A DNA stretch of 64,000 nucleotides from Marinobacter sp. 2_MG-2023 (GCF_030546935.1 NZ_JAUOPH010000007.1:62001-126000), one strand, 5' to 3'. Positions 52,941 to 64,000 are shown, counted from the first letter of the stretch. Notes: generated by a model not told the origin, from the letters alone. Translations and numbers: made by a program.

Positions 52941-53927
52941 ATGGGTCTTCTCGTAGATGGTAAATGGCACGACCAGTGGTATGACACCGACAAGACCGGT
53001 GGTAAGTTCGAGCGCGAAGCCGCTCGGTTCCGCAACTGGGTGACTGCAGATGGCTCCCGGGGGACAGCGGGCGAGGGTGGTTTCAAGGCGGAGTCAGGTC
53101 GTTATCATTTATATGTCTCTCTGGCTTGTCCCTGGGCCCATCGCACCTTGATTTTTCGGAAGCTGAAGGGACTTGAGGCCCATGTGTCAGTGTCTGTTGT
53201 TCATCCGGATATGGTGGAGAATGGCTGGGAGTTCCGGCCCGGAGAGGACACGCACAGGGACGATCTTTACGACTTCCGTTTTATGCATCAGATCTATACC
53301 AGAGCCGCACCGGCGTATTCCGGTCGGGTGACGGTTCCGGTTCTGTGGGATAAGTATCAGCAGACTATTGCCAGCAATGAATCGGCGGATATTATCCGTA
53401 TGTTCAACTCCGCGTTTGATAATCTGGAGGGAGTGAACACCGATCTGGACCTTTACCCCGATGCTCTTCGAGTAGAAATTGAGGCGGTAAATGAGCGGGT
53501 TTACAACACAGTGAATAACGGCGTTTACAAGGCGGGTTTTGCCACAGTTCAGGAGCAGTATGAAGAAGCCTACGCTGAGTTGTTTGATTCTCTGGACTGG
53601 CTGGAAGCCAAACTTTCCGGCCAGCGCTATCTGACGGGAAGTCGTATCACAGAAGCAGACTGGCGGCTTTTCACAACACTGATACGGTTTGATGCGGTTT
53701 ACTACAGCCACTTCAAGTGCAATCGACAGCGTATCTGCGATTTTCCGGCGCTTTCAGGTTATCTGAGGGAGTTGTATCAGGTGCCTGGTGTAGCCGACAC
53801 CGTGGATATTGATCAGATCAAGCGCCACTATTACGTGAGCCAGCGCACCATCAATCCGACTCAGGTCGTGCCATTGGGGCCGCTCCTGGATTTCACAGCT
53901 CCCCACGGTCGGAACAGGCTTAGCTGA
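52941..53927 (+). CDS. yqjG: Glutathionyl-hydroquinone reductase YqjG
   Basis: A 328-residue xi-class glutathione transferase that reductively removes glutathione from glutathionyl-hydroquinones. The catalytic cysteine is C63 in LACPWAHRT, at the same position as in E. coli YqjG, which also has 328 residues. The frame is open 16 codons upstream, but GGAG lies 6 nt before this ATG. A TATATT hexamer at 52921 could be a -10 box, but would leave a very short leader. Its stop codon overlaps the end of ispB by 8 bp. Confidence 0.93.
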   Translation: MGLLVDGKWHDQWYDTDKTGGKFEREAARFRNWVTADGSRGTAGEGGFKAESGRYHLYVSLACPWAHRTLIFRKLKGLEAHVSVSVVHPDMVENGWEFRPGEDTHRDDLYDFRFMHQIYTRAAPAYSGRVTVPVLWDKYQQTIASNESADIIRMFNSAFDNLEGVNTDLDLYPDALRVEIEAVNERVYNTVNNGVYKAGFATVQEQYEEAYAELFDSLDWLEAKLSGQRYLTGSRITEADWRLFTTLIRFDAVYYSHFKCNRQRICDFPALSGYLRELYQVPGVADTVDIDQIKRHYYVSQRTINPTQVVPLGPLLDFTAPHGRNRLS

Positions 53928-54888
53928 CTCTCGCTACAGCGACCTGGGTCAATAGTTTCAGCGCGTCTTTGTGGGGTGAGTCAGGGAGGGTGGCCAGAGT
54001 GTCAGAAGCTTTGGTTGCTTCGGCTATGGCTCGTTCCATGGTGTATTCCAACGCACCAGAGGCTTCAACAAGTTTCAGAATCCGTGGCAAGTCGTCGAGC
54101 CCACCTTTGCGGATGGCCTGGCGAATGAACTGACGGTCTCCCTCGCTGCTGTGAGTCATAGCGTGGATCAGAGGCAGTGTGGTTTTGCCTTCGGCCAAAT
54201 CGTCGCCAACGTTTTTACCCATGGTGTCGGCATCGCCACGATAATCGAGAACATCATCCACCAGCTGGAAGGCCAATCCCAGGTGTTTGCCATAATCTTT
54301 CAGTGCTTGTTCCTGAGTGTCGTTGGCGTTCGCTAGCAAGGCGCCGGAGTGGGACGCCGCTTCGAACAGCATGGCCGTTTTGTTATGTATCACGGTCATG
54401 TACTGATCTTCGGTGAGATCCGGGTTCTTTACATTCATCAGCTGCATGACCTCGCCCTGAGCTATCACGGCCGTGGCGTGCGACAGAACCTCCATAATAG
54501 GAAGGCTCTTCAGCTCGACCATCATCTCGAATGCGCGGGCGTAGAGGAAATCACCTACCAGCACGCTGGGCGCGTTCCCCCAGTTTGCATTAGCTGTGCT
54601 CCGGCCCCGGCGCATATCCGATGTATCTACAACATCATCATGGAGCAGGGTGGCTGTATGTAGGAATTCGATCACCACAGCCAGTTTGAGGTGTTCGTCT
54701 TTACAGTAACCTGCGGCGCGGCTGGAAAGTAAAACCAGTAGAGGTCTCAGGCGCTTACCGCCGCTTTCAATAATGTACTGGGCTATTTTTTCTACCAGAG
54801 GGACATCGGAGGAAAGTCGCTGGATGATCAGGTCATTAACGCGGCTGAAGTCGTCCGCCACGGTGTCGTAAATGCGCTGGGCTGTCAT
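53920..54888 (-). CDS. ispB: Octaprenyl diphosphate synthase
   Basis: A 322-residue trans-prenyltransferase that builds the polyprenyl tail of ubiquinone from IPP and an allylic primer. The two aspartate-rich motifs are DDVVD (84-88) and DDVLD, and GGKRLRP is the IPP-binding loop. The open frame reaches 52 codons further upstream, but MTAQRIYDTVADDFSRVND is the family N-terminus and gives the usual length (323 in E. coli). It is divergent from rplU, as in E. coli and Pseudomonas. Tail length (Q8 or Q9) cannot be read with confidence. Confidence 0.95.
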   Translation of the reverse strand: MTAQRIYDTVADDFSRVNDLIIQRLSSDVPLVEKIAQYIIESGGKRLRPLLVLLSSRAAGYCKDEHLKLAVVIEFLHTATLLHDDVVDTSDMRRGRSTANANWGNAPSVLVGDFLYARAFEMMVELKSLPIMEVLSHATAVIAQGEVMQLMNVKNPDLTEDQYMTVIHNKTAMLFEAASHSGALLANANDTQEQALKDYGKHLGLAFQLVDDVLDYRGDADTMGKNVGDDLAEGKTTLPLIHAMTHSSEGDRQFIRQAIRKGGLDDLPRILKLVEASGALEYTMERAIAEATKASDTLATLPDSPHKDALKLLTQVAVARVS

Positions 54889-54999
54889 GCGGCTTGTGGA
54901 TCCCTTGCTGGTGTCTTGATTATGTAGTTGTCTAGTGTACTGATAATACAGGCAGGTTGCGGCAATGCTAGGTTTTGCCGCGGTTAGTGTCAACTTGGC

Positions 55000-55028
55000 T
55001 TGTATTGCGAAGCGCCTTTTCGTACAAT
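55000..55028 (+). promoter_or_regulatory. Sigma-70 promoter for rplU-rpmA
   Basis: TTGTAT (55000-55005) and TACAAT (55023-55028) are spaced by exactly 17 bp, about 110 bp upstream of rplU in the ispB-rplU divergent gap. Confidence 0.65.
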
Positions 55029-55137
55029 CACGCGCCCAACTCATCCCAACCTGCGCTCCCTGCTATAGGGTCGCCAGAGCGCTTCCCTTAGAACCAGGTG
55101 GATAAGAGCAGGGATGGGTCAATCGCGGAGAATATTA

Positions 55138-55449
55138 ATGTACGCAGTTATTGTTAGCGGTGGTAAACAGCACCGTGTAAAAGAAGGCGAAACTCTGAAG
55201 CTGGAAAAGCTGGAAGTGGAAACAGGCGGTAACGTCGAGTTTGACCGCGTTCTGCTGATTGCGGATGGCGACAACTTTAAAGTTGGCGCGCCGGTTGTTG
55301 ATGGTGCCAAAGTGACTGCGGAAGTAGTCAGCCACGGTCGTCACGACAAGATTCAGATCATCAAGTTCCGTCGTCGGAAGCACTCGATGAAGCGTCAGGG
55401 CCACCGTCAGTGGTTTACTGAAGTAAAGATCACGGGTATCCAGGGCTAA
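55138..55449 (+). CDS. rplU: Ribosomal protein L21
   Basis: A 103-residue large-subunit protein binding 23S rRNA, exactly the E. coli length from this ATG, which has GGAG 7 nt upstream. [14 protein letters not shown] and [21 protein letters not shown] are conserved. An in-frame ATG eight codons upstream (55114) is rejected because it would extend a family with a fixed N-terminus. It is followed 36 bp later by rpmA. Confidence 0.98.
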   Translation: MYAVIVSGGKQHRVKEGETLKLEKLEVETGGNVEFDRVLLIADGDNFKVGAPVVDGAKVTAEVVSHGRHDKIQIIKFRRRKHSMKRQGHRQWFTEVKITGIQG

Positions 55450-55485
55450 GCTCTCGGAAAAAACCCCTTAATCAGGAGGCTTGTC

Positions 55486-55749
55486 ATGGCTCATAAAAAA
55501 GCAGCAGGTAGTACCCGTAACGGTCGCGATTCCGAGTCGAAACGACTTGGTGTGAAGCGCTACGGCGGCGAATCAGTATCTGCAGGCAGCATTATCGTTC
55601 GTCAGCGCGGAACTCGTTTCCACGCAGGCGTAAATGTTGGCCTGGGCAAAGACCACACGTTGTTCGCGAAAGCAGACGGCCAGGTCAAGTTCGAAGTGAA
55701 AGGTCCGCAGAACCGCAAGTTCGTAAGTATCGTTCCGGCTGCTGCCTAA
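55486..55749 (+). CDS. rpmA: Ribosomal protein L27
   Basis: An 87-residue protein whose N-terminus ([15 protein letters not shown]) reaches the peptidyl-transferase centre. CAGGAGG precedes the ATG. Standard rplU-rpmA-obg order. Confidence 0.98.
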   Translation: MAHKKAAGSTRNGRDSESKRLGVKRYGGESVSAGSIIVRQRGTRFHAGVNVGLGKDHTLFAKADGQVKFEVKGPQNRKFVSIVPAAA

Positions 55750-55827
55750 GCAGCGGCGATCCGGTTCTGTCGAACCTTGGGTAGTCCTGATATTCTGCTG
55801 TCACAGTTAGAAGTCAGAGCCACCCGG

Positions 55828-55864
55828 AGCCCCGCAAAGCTTCCTTGAGGCTGCGGGGCTTTTT
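55828..55864 (+). terminator. Terminator or attenuator between rpmA and obg
   Basis: AGCCCCGCA and TGCGGGGCT pair (9 bp) around a 15-nt loop and are followed by a run of five T. It stands only 31 bp before obg, which leaves no room for a promoter in between, so some transcription must pass through it. Confidence 0.75.
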
Positions 55865-55892
55865 AGTTTATGCGCTACGCGCAAAGGGTTGA

Positions 55893-57086
<1,194 letters not shown>

Positions 57087-57144
57087 ATTCAGGGTTTCAT
57101 AGCCGGGGCCATCCCGATAATCAGAAAGATATAGTGTCTGAATC

Positions 57145-58269
57145 ATGACTGAACGCGCTCAGCTGCCTCAGGCTCGACGCCTGGTGGTAAAAATCGGAAG
57201 TGCTCTGCTGACCAATGATGGTCGTGGCCTGGATGTACCGGCGCTCGGGCTTTGGGTAGATCAGATGGCAGCGCTGGTTAAGCAGGGTGTGGAGTTGGTT
57301 GTGGTTTCTTCCGGCTCGGTCGCTGAAGGCATGAGTCGTCTTGGCTGGAAAAAACGCCCGGAAAAACTGCATGAGCTTCAGGCTGCTGCTGCGGTCGGTC
57401 AGATGGGTTTGGTCCAGACTTGGGAGGCTGAGTTCAAACGCCACGGTATTCATACCGCCCAGATTCTGCTGACCCACGATGACCTTTCCGACCGCAAGCG
57501 CTATCTGAATGGGCGCAGTACGCTCAGGGCCCTTCTGGACTTTGGTGTTGTGCCTATCGTAAACGAAAACGATACGGTAGTTACCGACGAGATCCGCTTT
57601 GGTGATAACGACACGCTCGGCGCTCTGGTTGCCAACGTGGTTGAGGCGGATGGTCTGATTATCCTGACCGATCAGCTAGGGCTGTTCGATAAGGATCCTC
57701 GCAAAAACCCCGATGCCCGATTGGTGACGGAGGGCCTTGCCGGTGATCGTGAGCTGGATGAGATGGCTGGCGGGAGCGCTGGTGCGCTTGGTCGTGGCGG
57801 TATGCAGACCAAGGTGCGCGCTGCGCGCCTGGCTGCGCGCTCTGGAGCCTTTACGGTAATCGCGGGTGGCCGTGAAGAAGGTGTCCTTGCGAGGCTTCGC
57901 CGGGGTGACGTTCTAGGCACTCTGCTGCTTCCCGAGCAGGGGCGTATTGCAGCGCGCAAGCAGTGGCTGGCCAGCCATTTACAGACCCGGGGTAAGCTGA
58001 CACTGGATGACGGTGCAGTGAAGGTGCTTCGCCAGGGTGGGCGCAGCCTTCTGCCTGTTGGCGTCAAGGGTGTTGCCGGGCAGTTTCGCCGAGGCGAGAT
58101 GGTGTCCTGTGTCGATCAGAAAGGGTGTGAGGTTGCGCGTGGGCTGGCGAATTACGACGCAGTTGAGGCCAGGGCAATAGCGGGCCATTCAAGCAGCAGT
58201 ATTGCAGAGGTTCTGGGCTATATTTCTGATGAAGAAATGATTCATCGGGATAATATGGTGATTGTCTGA
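57145..58269 (+). CDS. proB: Glutamate 5-kinase
   Basis: A 374-residue kinase that phosphorylates glutamate, the committed step of proline synthesis. The amino-acid kinase domain ([40 protein letters not shown]) is joined to a C-terminal PUA domain (about 275-360). Proline feedback control is typical of the family. It follows obg by 58 bp, as in Pseudomonas. Confidence 0.97.
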   Translation: MTERAQLPQARRLVVKIGSALLTNDGRGLDVPALGLWVDQMAALVKQGVELVVVSSGSVAEGMSRLGWKKRPEKLHELQAAAAVGQMGLVQTWEAEFKRHGIHTAQILLTHDDLSDRKRYLNGRSTLRALLDFGVVPIVNENDTVVTDEIRFGDNDTLGALVANVVEADGLIILTDQLGLFDKDPRKNPDARLVTEGLAGDRELDEMAGGSAGALGRGGMQTKVRAARLAARSGAFTVIAGGREEGVLARLRRGDVLGTLLLPEQGRIAARKQWLASHLQTRGKLTLDDGAVKVLRQGGRSLLPVGVKGVAGQFRRGEMVSCVDQKGCEVARGLANYDAVEARAIAGHSSSSIAEVLGYISDEEMIHRDNMVIV

Positions 58270-58272
58270 AAT

Positions 58273-58303
58273 AAAAAAACCGGCTTAATAGCCGGTTTTT
58301 TTT
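58273..58303. terminator. Bidirectional terminator between proB and rpsT
   Basis: ACCGGCT and AGCCGGT pair around a 4-nt loop, with seven A before and eight T after. It closes proB and the leftward rpsT transcript. Confidence 0.9.
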
Positions 58304-58339
58304 ATCGCAACAAGAGCTTTTGGTTAGCGCAAGGCGCTA

Positions 58340-58609
58340 TCAGGCACTCTTCAGCGCTTTGATCTTGGCGCTCATGCGGCTCTTCTGGCGAGCAACCTTG
58401 TTCTTGGTGAAGATGCCTTTGTTAACCATGCTGTCCATAATAGGCTGGGCAGTCTGAAATGCGGCTTGGGCTTCTTCGTAGTTGCCAGACTCAATTTTAG
58501 TCTGAACTTTTTTCATGTACGTGCGAGTCATGGAACGCAGGCTTGCGTTGTGCTTGCGGTTTTTCTCGTTCTGACGTGCGCGCTTTTTGGCTTGCGGGGT
58601 ATTTGCCAC
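58340..58609 (-). CDS. rpsT: Ribosomal protein S20
   Basis: An 89-residue small-subunit protein made of helices rich in Lys and Arg (MANTPQAKKRARQNEKNRKHN). It starts with ATG preceded by GGAG; E. coli uses UUG here. It is divergent from murJ, the usual gammaproteobacterial arrangement. The leader from the promoter below is about 125 nt. Confidence 0.98.
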   Translation of the reverse strand: MANTPQAKKRARQNEKNRKHNASLRSMTRTYMKKVQTKIESGNYEEAQAAFQTAQPIMDSMVNKGIFTKNKVARQKSRMSAKIKALKSA

Positions 58610-58743
58610 CGTAAAACTCCTGAAAGTACTTAAAATTCGTTACTGAATGATTCGTACGGAAAACTCTGAACAAAACGTTAACCAGAGGCTTCCTGAAATC
58701 GCGGGCGCGCCCATAACCAGCGCGTCGAAATAAATGACGCGGA

Positions 58744-58772
58744 ACTATGCCGCTCAAACCTGTAAATGTCAA
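58744..58772 (-). promoter_or_regulatory. Sigma-70 promoter for rpsT
   Basis: On the minus strand a perfect TTGACA (58772-58767) and CATAGT (58749-58744) are separated by exactly 17 bp. Confidence 0.7.
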
Positions 58773-58908
58773 TACCAAAGCCCATTTGATCCCATGATCC
58801 GAAAGGGCTGTGGTAAACTCCCGGCTCGCTGGATACGGGTTCAGGAGGGAAGCAGGTAATTCCCGAAATACCCGGCCGAAAGAGTGCGCAACCCGGATAG
58901 AAGCCCGC

Positions 58909-60501
58909 ATGCCATCGCAACCCGATAAATCACCGGCGCAGCCGCCGGAGAAACAGTCACCGGTCAAAGCCCCGGGCCTGCTCAGGTCATCCGGTTTGGT
59001 CGGGGTGATGACCATGTTATCCCGGGTGCTGGGTCTGGTACGGGATATGGTGATTGCGCGCTATTTTGGCGCCGGGGCCGGAGCTGATGCCTTCTTTGTT
59101 GCCTTCAAAATCCCCAACTTTTTACGCCGGCTTTTTGCAGAAGGTGCGTTTTCTCAGGCGTTCGTACCTGTGTTGTCATCCTATCGAGAGAATCGCCCGG
59201 CCTCTGACGTGAAGCGTTTGGTCGATGCGGTTGCCGGCTCTCTAGGCCTTGTTCTGCTGGGTATAACCCTGGTTGCGATGCTCGGTGCGCCGCTTTTGAC
59301 CGCCGTCTTTGCTCCAGGCTTCCTGGATGATGACGTCAAATTTGCGCTGACGAGCGATATGTTGCGCATCACCTTTCCTTATTTATTGATGATTTCCCTT
59401 ACAGCATTTGCTGGCGGCATTCTCAATAGCTACGACCGTTTCGCAGTGCCCGCATTTACGCCGGTTTTACTCAATCTAGCCATGATCGGTGCTGCTGTGT
59501 ATCTCACGCCGTTGATGAGCGAGCCGGTCATGGCTCTGGCTTGGGGTGTGTTCATTGCTGGTGCGCTTCAGTTGTTTTTCCAGTTGCCTTTCCTGATGCG
59601 ACTGGGGCTTATGCCGCGACCTCGTGTTGACTATCGGCACGAAGGCGTCAGTCGCATTCTCAAACTAATGGTGCCGGCGCTTTTCGGTGTCTCCGTCAGC
59701 CAGATCAATCTCCTGCTGGACACGGTTTTGGCGTCTTTTCTGCAAACGGGAAGTGTATCCTGGCTGTATTATTCCGACCGGCTTTCCGAGTTGCCCCTGG
59801 GTGTCTTCGGAATTGCCATTGCGACTGTCATTCTACCCAGCTTGTCACGTAAACATGCCGCAGCCTCTGCAGACCAGTTTGCCGCCACGCTGGATTGGGC
59901 TGTTCGCGCCGTATTGATCATCGGCGTTCCCTCTGCGCTGGCTCTGGGGTTGCTTGCAGAGCCGTTAATTGCAACCCTGTTTCATTATGGCGAGGTTACG
60001 GACAGAGATGTCGCCATGTCGGCTCAGAGCCTGCGGGCCTATTCTTCGGGCTTGCTCGCCTTCATGGTTATCAAGGTTTTGGCGCCGGGTTTTTTTGCGC
60101 GGCAGGACACCAGTACGCCCGTGAAAATTGGCATCATCGCCATGGTGGCCAATATGGTTTTCAATCTGGCACTCATCGTGCCTTTGGCCCATGCTGGCCT
60201 GGCGCTGGCGACGTCGCTGTCAGCCTGGCTTAATGCGGTTCTGCTCTGGCGCGGGCTGAGGCGGCAGGGAGCCTGGCAAAGCCAGCCCGGCTGGGGAAAA
60301 TATCTTGTACAGATCGGTCTCGCGAATGCTGCCATGGTTGCCGTCATCCTCTGGCTGAACATGCCGGTCATGCGCTGGCTGTCGGCAGACGGAATTCAGC
60401 GTTCGCTCCATATGGGAATGATGGTCGTGGCTGCCAGTGGTACCTACTTCCTCGTTCTTGCGTTGGCAGGGGTGCGGGTAAGACATTTTCGGCAGAGGTA
60501 A
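58909..60501 (+). CDS. murJ: Lipid II flippase MurJ
   Basis: A 530-residue MOP-superfamily transporter that moves lipid II across the inner membrane for peptidoglycan synthesis. About fourteen membrane helices are evident after a 30-residue hydrophilic, proline-rich tail. MTMLSRVLGLVRDMVIARYFGAG and PNFLRRLFAEGAFSQAFVPV are signature segments. The frame is open 33 codons further upstream, but that extension would run into the rpsT promoter region and this ATG gives a normal cytoplasmic start. The ribosome site is weak (GGATAGAAG). Confidence 0.95.
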   Translation: MPSQPDKSPAQPPEKQSPVKAPGLLRSSGLVGVMTMLSRVLGLVRDMVIARYFGAGAGADAFFVAFKIPNFLRRLFAEGAFSQAFVPVLSSYRENRPASDVKRLVDAVAGSLGLVLLGITLVAMLGAPLLTAVFAPGFLDDDVKFALTSDMLRITFPYLLMISLTAFAGGILNSYDRFAVPAFTPVLLNLAMIGAAVYLTPLMSEPVMALAWGVFIAGALQLFFQLPFLMRLGLMPRPRVDYRHEGVSRILKLMVPALFGVSVSQINLLLDTVLASFLQTGSVSWLYYSDRLSELPLGVFGIAIATVILPSLSRKHAAASADQFAATLDWAVRAVLIIGVPSALALGLLAEPLIATLFHYGEVTDRDVAMSAQSLRAYSSGLLAFMVIKVLAPGFFARQDTSTPVKIGIIAMVANMVFNLALIVPLAHAGLALATSLSAWLNAVLLWRGLRRQGAWQSQPGWGKYLVQIGLANAAMVAVILWLNMPVMRWLSADGIQRSLHMGMMVVAASGTYFLVLALAGVRVRHFRQR

Positions 60502-60509
60502 GGTATAAT
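60480..60509 (+). promoter_or_regulatory. Candidate promoter for ribF-ileS
   Basis: A perfect TATAAT (60504-60509) lies 18 bp after AAGACA (60480-60485). The -35 box is weak and overlaps the end of murJ, so read-through from murJ is also possible. Confidence 0.45.
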
Positions 60510-60583
60510 CGCGCGTTTTCTCACCAGCGCCTTGCACACAGACAAGCGCTGAAAGCCAACTGGCAAATGAAGGTTCGCATTGC

Positions 60584-61561
60584 ATGCGTCTGATCCGGGG
60601 TCTGACCAACCTGAAAATACTCTCCAGGCAGGTGGATTCACCGCTGGCAGAAGGCTGCGTCGCTACAATTGGTAACTTCGATGGCGTCCATCTGGGCCAT
60701 CAAACCATTATTGACCAGGTCAAAAATAAGGCGCGGGTGCTGGATTTGCCCTCGGTTGTGATCATTTTCGAGCCTCAGCCCAGGGAGTTCTTTCAGGGGC
60801 TTGAGGCGCCGCCAAGGTTGATGGGGTTTCGACATAAGCTGGGAGCCCTGTTGGCGGCGGGCATTGATATCGTGCTGTGCCTGAAGTTCGATGAAACTTT
60901 TCGCGGTTATTCCGGTATGGGCTTTATCGAGGATGTGCTCATCGAAGGGCTTGCGGTGCGCCATCTCGTTGTTGGCGATGATTTCCGCTTTGGGTGCGAT
61001 CGTGCTGGAGATTTTCGGTTACTTGAGGCGGTGGGGGCAATTGTCGGTTTTTCTGTGGAAAATACCCACACAGTATCCGTTGCTGATGAGCGTGTAAGCA
61101 GTACCCGTATCCGAAACCTGCTTCTGGAAAGCCAGCTGGAAAAGGCCGAGGCCCTGCTTGGACATCCTTATCACATAGTCGGACGAGTCGTTTATGGCAG
61201 ACAGTTGGGGCGCAGTATCGGATCGCCTACTGCCAATATCCTGTTGCGCCAGATGCCGCCATTGCGTGGCGTTTATGTGGTCGGCGCAAGACTTGAGAGC
61301 GGTGAGACGCAGGACGGTGTTGCAAATATCGGCTTGCGCCCGACAGTGGATGGTAAACAGCCGGCATTGGAAGTGCACCTCTTTGACTTTACTGGCACAC
61401 TTTACGGCCAGCATATTGACGTTGTTTTCCGCCACAAGCTGCGGGATGAAGAAAAGTTCGACTCCATCGATGCGCTGAAAGCGCAGATAGCCAGGGACTT
61501 CGACTCTGCCAGAGTATGGTTGACCGAACATCCCGGGCAGAACATCACTGACTCAAACTGA
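60584..61561 (+). CDS. ribF: Bifunctional riboflavin kinase/FAD synthetase
   Basis: A 325-residue enzyme that makes FMN from riboflavin and then FAD. The N-terminal nucleotidyltransferase domain carries [15 protein letters not shown] and the [10 protein letters not shown] motif; the C-terminal kinase domain carries [11 protein letters not shown] and [10 protein letters not shown]. It precedes ileS by 23 bp in the conserved murJ-ribF-ileS order. Confidence 0.97.
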   Translation: MRLIRGLTNLKILSRQVDSPLAEGCVATIGNFDGVHLGHQTIIDQVKNKARVLDLPSVVIIFEPQPREFFQGLEAPPRLMGFRHKLGALLAAGIDIVLCLKFDETFRGYSGMGFIEDVLIEGLAVRHLVVGDDFRFGCDRAGDFRLLEAVGAIVGFSVENTHTVSVADERVSSTRIRNLLLESQLEKAEALLGHPYHIVGRVVYGRQLGRSIGSPTANILLRQMPPLRGVYVVGARLESGETQDGVANIGLRPTVDGKQPALEVHLFDFTGTLYGQHIDVVFRHKLRDEEKFDSIDALKAQIARDFDSARVWLTEHPGQNITDSN

Positions 61562-61584
61562 CCAAAAGAGTACGCACACAAACC

Positions 61585-64000
61585 ATGAGCGACTATAAGC
61601 ACACTCTGAATCTGCCGGAAACTGCGTTTCCTATGCGCGGCAACCTGGCCAAGCGCGAGCCCGAGATGCTCAAGCGCTGGCAGGATCTGGACGTCTACGC
61701 CAATCTGCGCCAGCAGCGCGAAGGGCGTGAAAAGTTCATCCTTCACGATGGCCCTCCCTACGCCAACGGCAGTATTCACATTGGTCACGCGGTTAACAAG
61801 ATCCTGAAAGATATGATCGTGAAATCCCGTGGCTTTATGGGCTTCGATGCGCCCTACGTGCCGGGTTGGGATTGCCATGGTTTGCCTATTGAACACAAGG
61901 TCGAACAGGAAATCGGCAAGGCTGGAGTGAAGGTCGACTACAAGACCTTCCGTCAGGCGTGCCGCGATTACGCGACCAAACAGATCGCTGGCCAGAAAGC
62001 TGACTTTATACGCCTTGGAGTTATGGGTGAGTGGGATAAGCCCTACCTCACCATGGATCCGAAAGTGGAAGCCGGCATTGTTCGTGCTCTGGGCAAGATC
62101 GTCGCCAAGGGCCATCTGGTTCGTGGTTTCAAACCGGTTTACTGGAGTGTGGTCGGTCAGTCCGCGCTTGCTGAGGCCGAAGTGGAATATCAGGACAAAA
62201 CTTCAACGCAGATCGATGTCCGCTTCACTGCTGTTGATCAGGCCAAAGCCTTGTCGCTGTTTGGTACCGACAAAGGCGAAGGTGAGGTGTCCATCGTTAT
62301 CTGGACCACTACACCTTGGACCATTCCAGCCAACCAGGCTGTGTCGTTGAACGCTGACCTGGAATATTCGCTGGTGCAGGTTGACGCGGGCAATGGTCCC
62401 GAGCGCATGATTCTCGCCGCCGCCATGGTTGATGGTGTGATGGCGCGCTGGGAGATTGCGGATTTTGAAGTGCTGGCCACCTGTTTGGGCGCAGACCTTG
62501 AAAATCTATCCCTGCAACATCCGATCTACGATAAGCAGGTACCTGCAATTCTGGGTGACCATGTTTCTATCGATGCGGGTACCGGTGCAGTACATACGGC
62601 ACCGGATCACGGTATGGAAGACTTTGTCGTGGGTAAATCCTACGACATTGGTACGCTAAACATGGTGCAGGCTGACGGCACGTACACCAGTGCTGCCGGT
62701 GAGTTTGCGGGCATCCATGTTTATAAAGCGGACGATCCGGTCTGTGAGGCACTGGCTCGCGAAGGCAAGCTCGTGCGCAAGGAAAAGTTCCGCCACAGCT
62801 TCCCCCATTGCTGGCGCACTAAAACGCCGCTGATCTACCGCGCAACGCCGCAGTGGTTCATCAGTATGGATAAAGAGAATCTCCGCGCAAACGCACTTGA
62901 AGCCATCAAGGGCGTGCGCTGGGTGCCTGCCTGGGGGCAGAATCGTATTGAGGCGATGTTCCAGCAGTCCCCGGATTGGTGTATCTCACGCCAGCGCACC
63001 TGGGGCGTGCCGATTACGCTGTTTATCCACAAAGAAACTCAGGAATTGCACCCGGATACCCAGAGTCTGATTGAGAAAGTGGCTCAGGCTATCGAAACCG
63101 GCGGCATTGATGCTTGGTATGAAATAGATGCCAGCGAACTGCTGGGTGACGATGCCGATCACTACGAAAAGGTTCTGGATACGCTGGATGTGTGGTTCGA
63201 TTCCGGGGTGACCCACGAATCTGTTCTGCGGGTGCGCCCGGAACTGGGTCAGTTCCCTGCTGATATGTACCTCGAGGGCTCTGACCAACACCGTGGCTGG
63301 TTCCAGTCTTCTCTGAAAACCTCCATTGCCATGAACGGAGTTGCGCCATACCGGCAGGTGCTTACTCACGGTTTTACCGTGGACGGCAAAGGCCTGAAGA
63401 TGTCCAAATCCCTGGGCAACGTGATCGCGCCTCAGGAAGTCATGAATGAGCTGGGTGCCGATATTCTCCGCCTGTGGGTTTCTGCTACTGATTACAGCGG
63501 CGAGATGACAGTTTCCAAAGATATCCTGCGGCAAACTGCCGACGGATATCGGCGTATCCGTAATACCTCACGCTTCCTGCTGAGCAATCTCACAGGTTTT
63601 GATCCGAAGCAGCACATGGTTGCTCCGGAAAATATGATTGCCCTGGATCGCTGGATGGTGGATCGCGCTCTCCAGTTGCAGAACGAACTGCATGAGGACT
63701 ACCAGAACTACGCATTCCTGCGCATCTATCAGAAAGTGTACAGCTTCTGTGAAGCGACCTTGGGAGGCTTTTACCTCGACATCATCAAGGACCGCCAGTA
63801 CACCACTCAGGCCGACAGCCTGGCGCGACGCTCGTGCCAGACGGCGCTATATCACGTGGCCGAAGCCCTGGTGCGCTGGATTGCTCCAATTCTGAGTTTC
63901 ACGGCTGATGAGATCTGGCAGCACCTGCCGGGTGAGCGCGGCGATACCGTGTTCTACGAAACCTGGTATGAGGGCCTTACAGCGCTTCCTGACGATGTCG
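61585..64000 (+). CDS. ileS: Isoleucyl-tRNA synthetase, cut by the right edge
   Basis: The first 805 codons of a class I synthetase that charges tRNA-Ile; the full protein is usually about 940 residues. The HIGH motif is at 65-68 ([11 protein letters not shown]), the CP1 editing domain contains [10 protein letters not shown] and [24 protein letters not shown] follows, and KMSKS starts at K605. No frame break is seen up to the edge. The C-terminal zinc-binding region and the expected lspA gene lie beyond the window. Confidence 0.96.
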   Translation, partial: MSDYKHTLNLPETAFPMRGNLAKREPEMLKRWQDLDVYANLRQQREGREKFILHDGPPYANGSIHIGHAVNKILKDMIVKSRGFMGFDAPYVPGWDCHGLPIEHKVEQEIGKAGVKVDYKTFRQACRDYATKQIAGQKADFIRLGVMGEWDKPYLTMDPKVEAGIVRALGKIVAKGHLVRGFKPVYWSVVGQSALAEAEVEYQDKTSTQIDVRFTAVDQAKALSLFGTDKGEGEVSIVIWTTTPWTIPANQAVSLNADLEYSLVQVDAGNGPERMILAAAMVDGVMARWEIADFEVLATCLGADLENLSLQHPIYDKQVPAILGDHVSIDAGTGAVHTAPDHGMEDFVVGKSYDIGTLNMVQADGTYTSAAGEFAGIHVYKADDPVCEALAREGKLVRKEKFRHSFPHCWRTKTPLIYRATPQWFISMDKENLRANALEAIKGVRWVPAWGQNRIEAMFQQSPDWCISRQRTWGVPITLFIHKETQELHPDTQSLIEKVAQAIETGGIDAWYEIDASELLGDDADHYEKVLDTLDVWFDSGVTHESVLRVRPELGQFPADMYLEGSDQHRGWFQSSLKTSIAMNGVAPYRQVLTHGFTVDGKGLKMSKSLGNVIAPQEVMNELGADILRLWVSATDYSGEMTVSKDILRQTADGYRRIRNTSRFLLSNLTGFDPKQHMVAPENMIALDRWMVDRALQLQNELHEDYQNYAFLRIYQKVYSFCEATLGGFYLDIIKDRQYTTQADSLARRSCQTALYHVAEALVRWIAPILSFTADEIWQHLPGERGDTVFYETWYEGLTALPDDV

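Overview
The window is an ordinary, densely packed stretch of chromosome from a gammaproteobacterium. Gene content and order closely follow Pseudomonas (inferred from memory of Pseudomonas gene order, not from a search). A wax-ester synthase/DGAT-type acyltransferase, a DUF6316 small protein and TTTTGGAAAGC-type intergenic inverted repeats make a Marinobacter-like marine bacterium my best guess. I see no tRNA or rRNA gene, insertion sequence, prophage, CRISPR array or defence island, and no gene cluster that looks like an undescribed system. The unusual points are at the level of single genes and sites.

Layout. Positions 1-4.7 kb hold cpdA (cAMP phosphodiesterase), the divergent metE/metR pair around a palindromic operator, and a lone gcvH. 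From 4.7 to 11.3 kb come an inverted-repeat element, rlmI, a SerB-like HAD phosphatase, rppH, ptsP and a patatin-like protein whose catalytic serine position is asparagine. From 11.3 to 18.0 kb is the leftward group priA, argS, ftsN-like, hslV, hslU, which on its far side faces rpmE. From 18.3 to 38.4 kb lie rpmE, a short malic enzyme, mrcA (leftward), the type IV pilus alignment operon pilMNOPQ, aroK-aroB, a DamX-like AAA/SPOR protein, gltB-gltD and hemE.

From 38.4 to 42.2 kb is a repeat-bearing spacer, a small PilZ protein and the leftward pair ettA-radA. From 42.4 to 49.0 kb is glyA followed by the tight operon nrdR-ribD-ribB(X)-ribH-nusB-thiL-pgpA. Riboflavin synthase (ribE), which sits between ribD and ribB in related operons, is missing there. 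From 49.0 to 53.9 kb is the most accessory part: a DUF6316 protein, a DUF2057 lipoprotein, the acyltransferase, and a LysR regulator divergent from a glutathionyl-hydroquinone reductase. From 53.9 kb to the end is the conserved block ispB, rplU-rpmA-obg, proB, rpsT, murJ, ribF and the first 805 codons of ileS, which runs off the right edge.

How the parts relate. Much of the window is core metabolism and cell-envelope growth: methionine, shikimate, glutamate, heme, riboflavin, thiamine, proline and isoprenoid steps, together with peptidoglycan enzymes (PBP1A, MurJ, FtsN-like, DamX-like) and the type IV pilus inner-membrane and secretin assembly. Translation and ribosome functions (L31, L21, L27, S20, EttA, Obg, RlmI, ArgS, IleS) are spread between them. 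Clear hairpin terminators follow rpmE, the malic enzyme gene, pilQ, gltD and proB. Good sigma-70-type promoter boxes are visible for gltB, rplU and rpsT.
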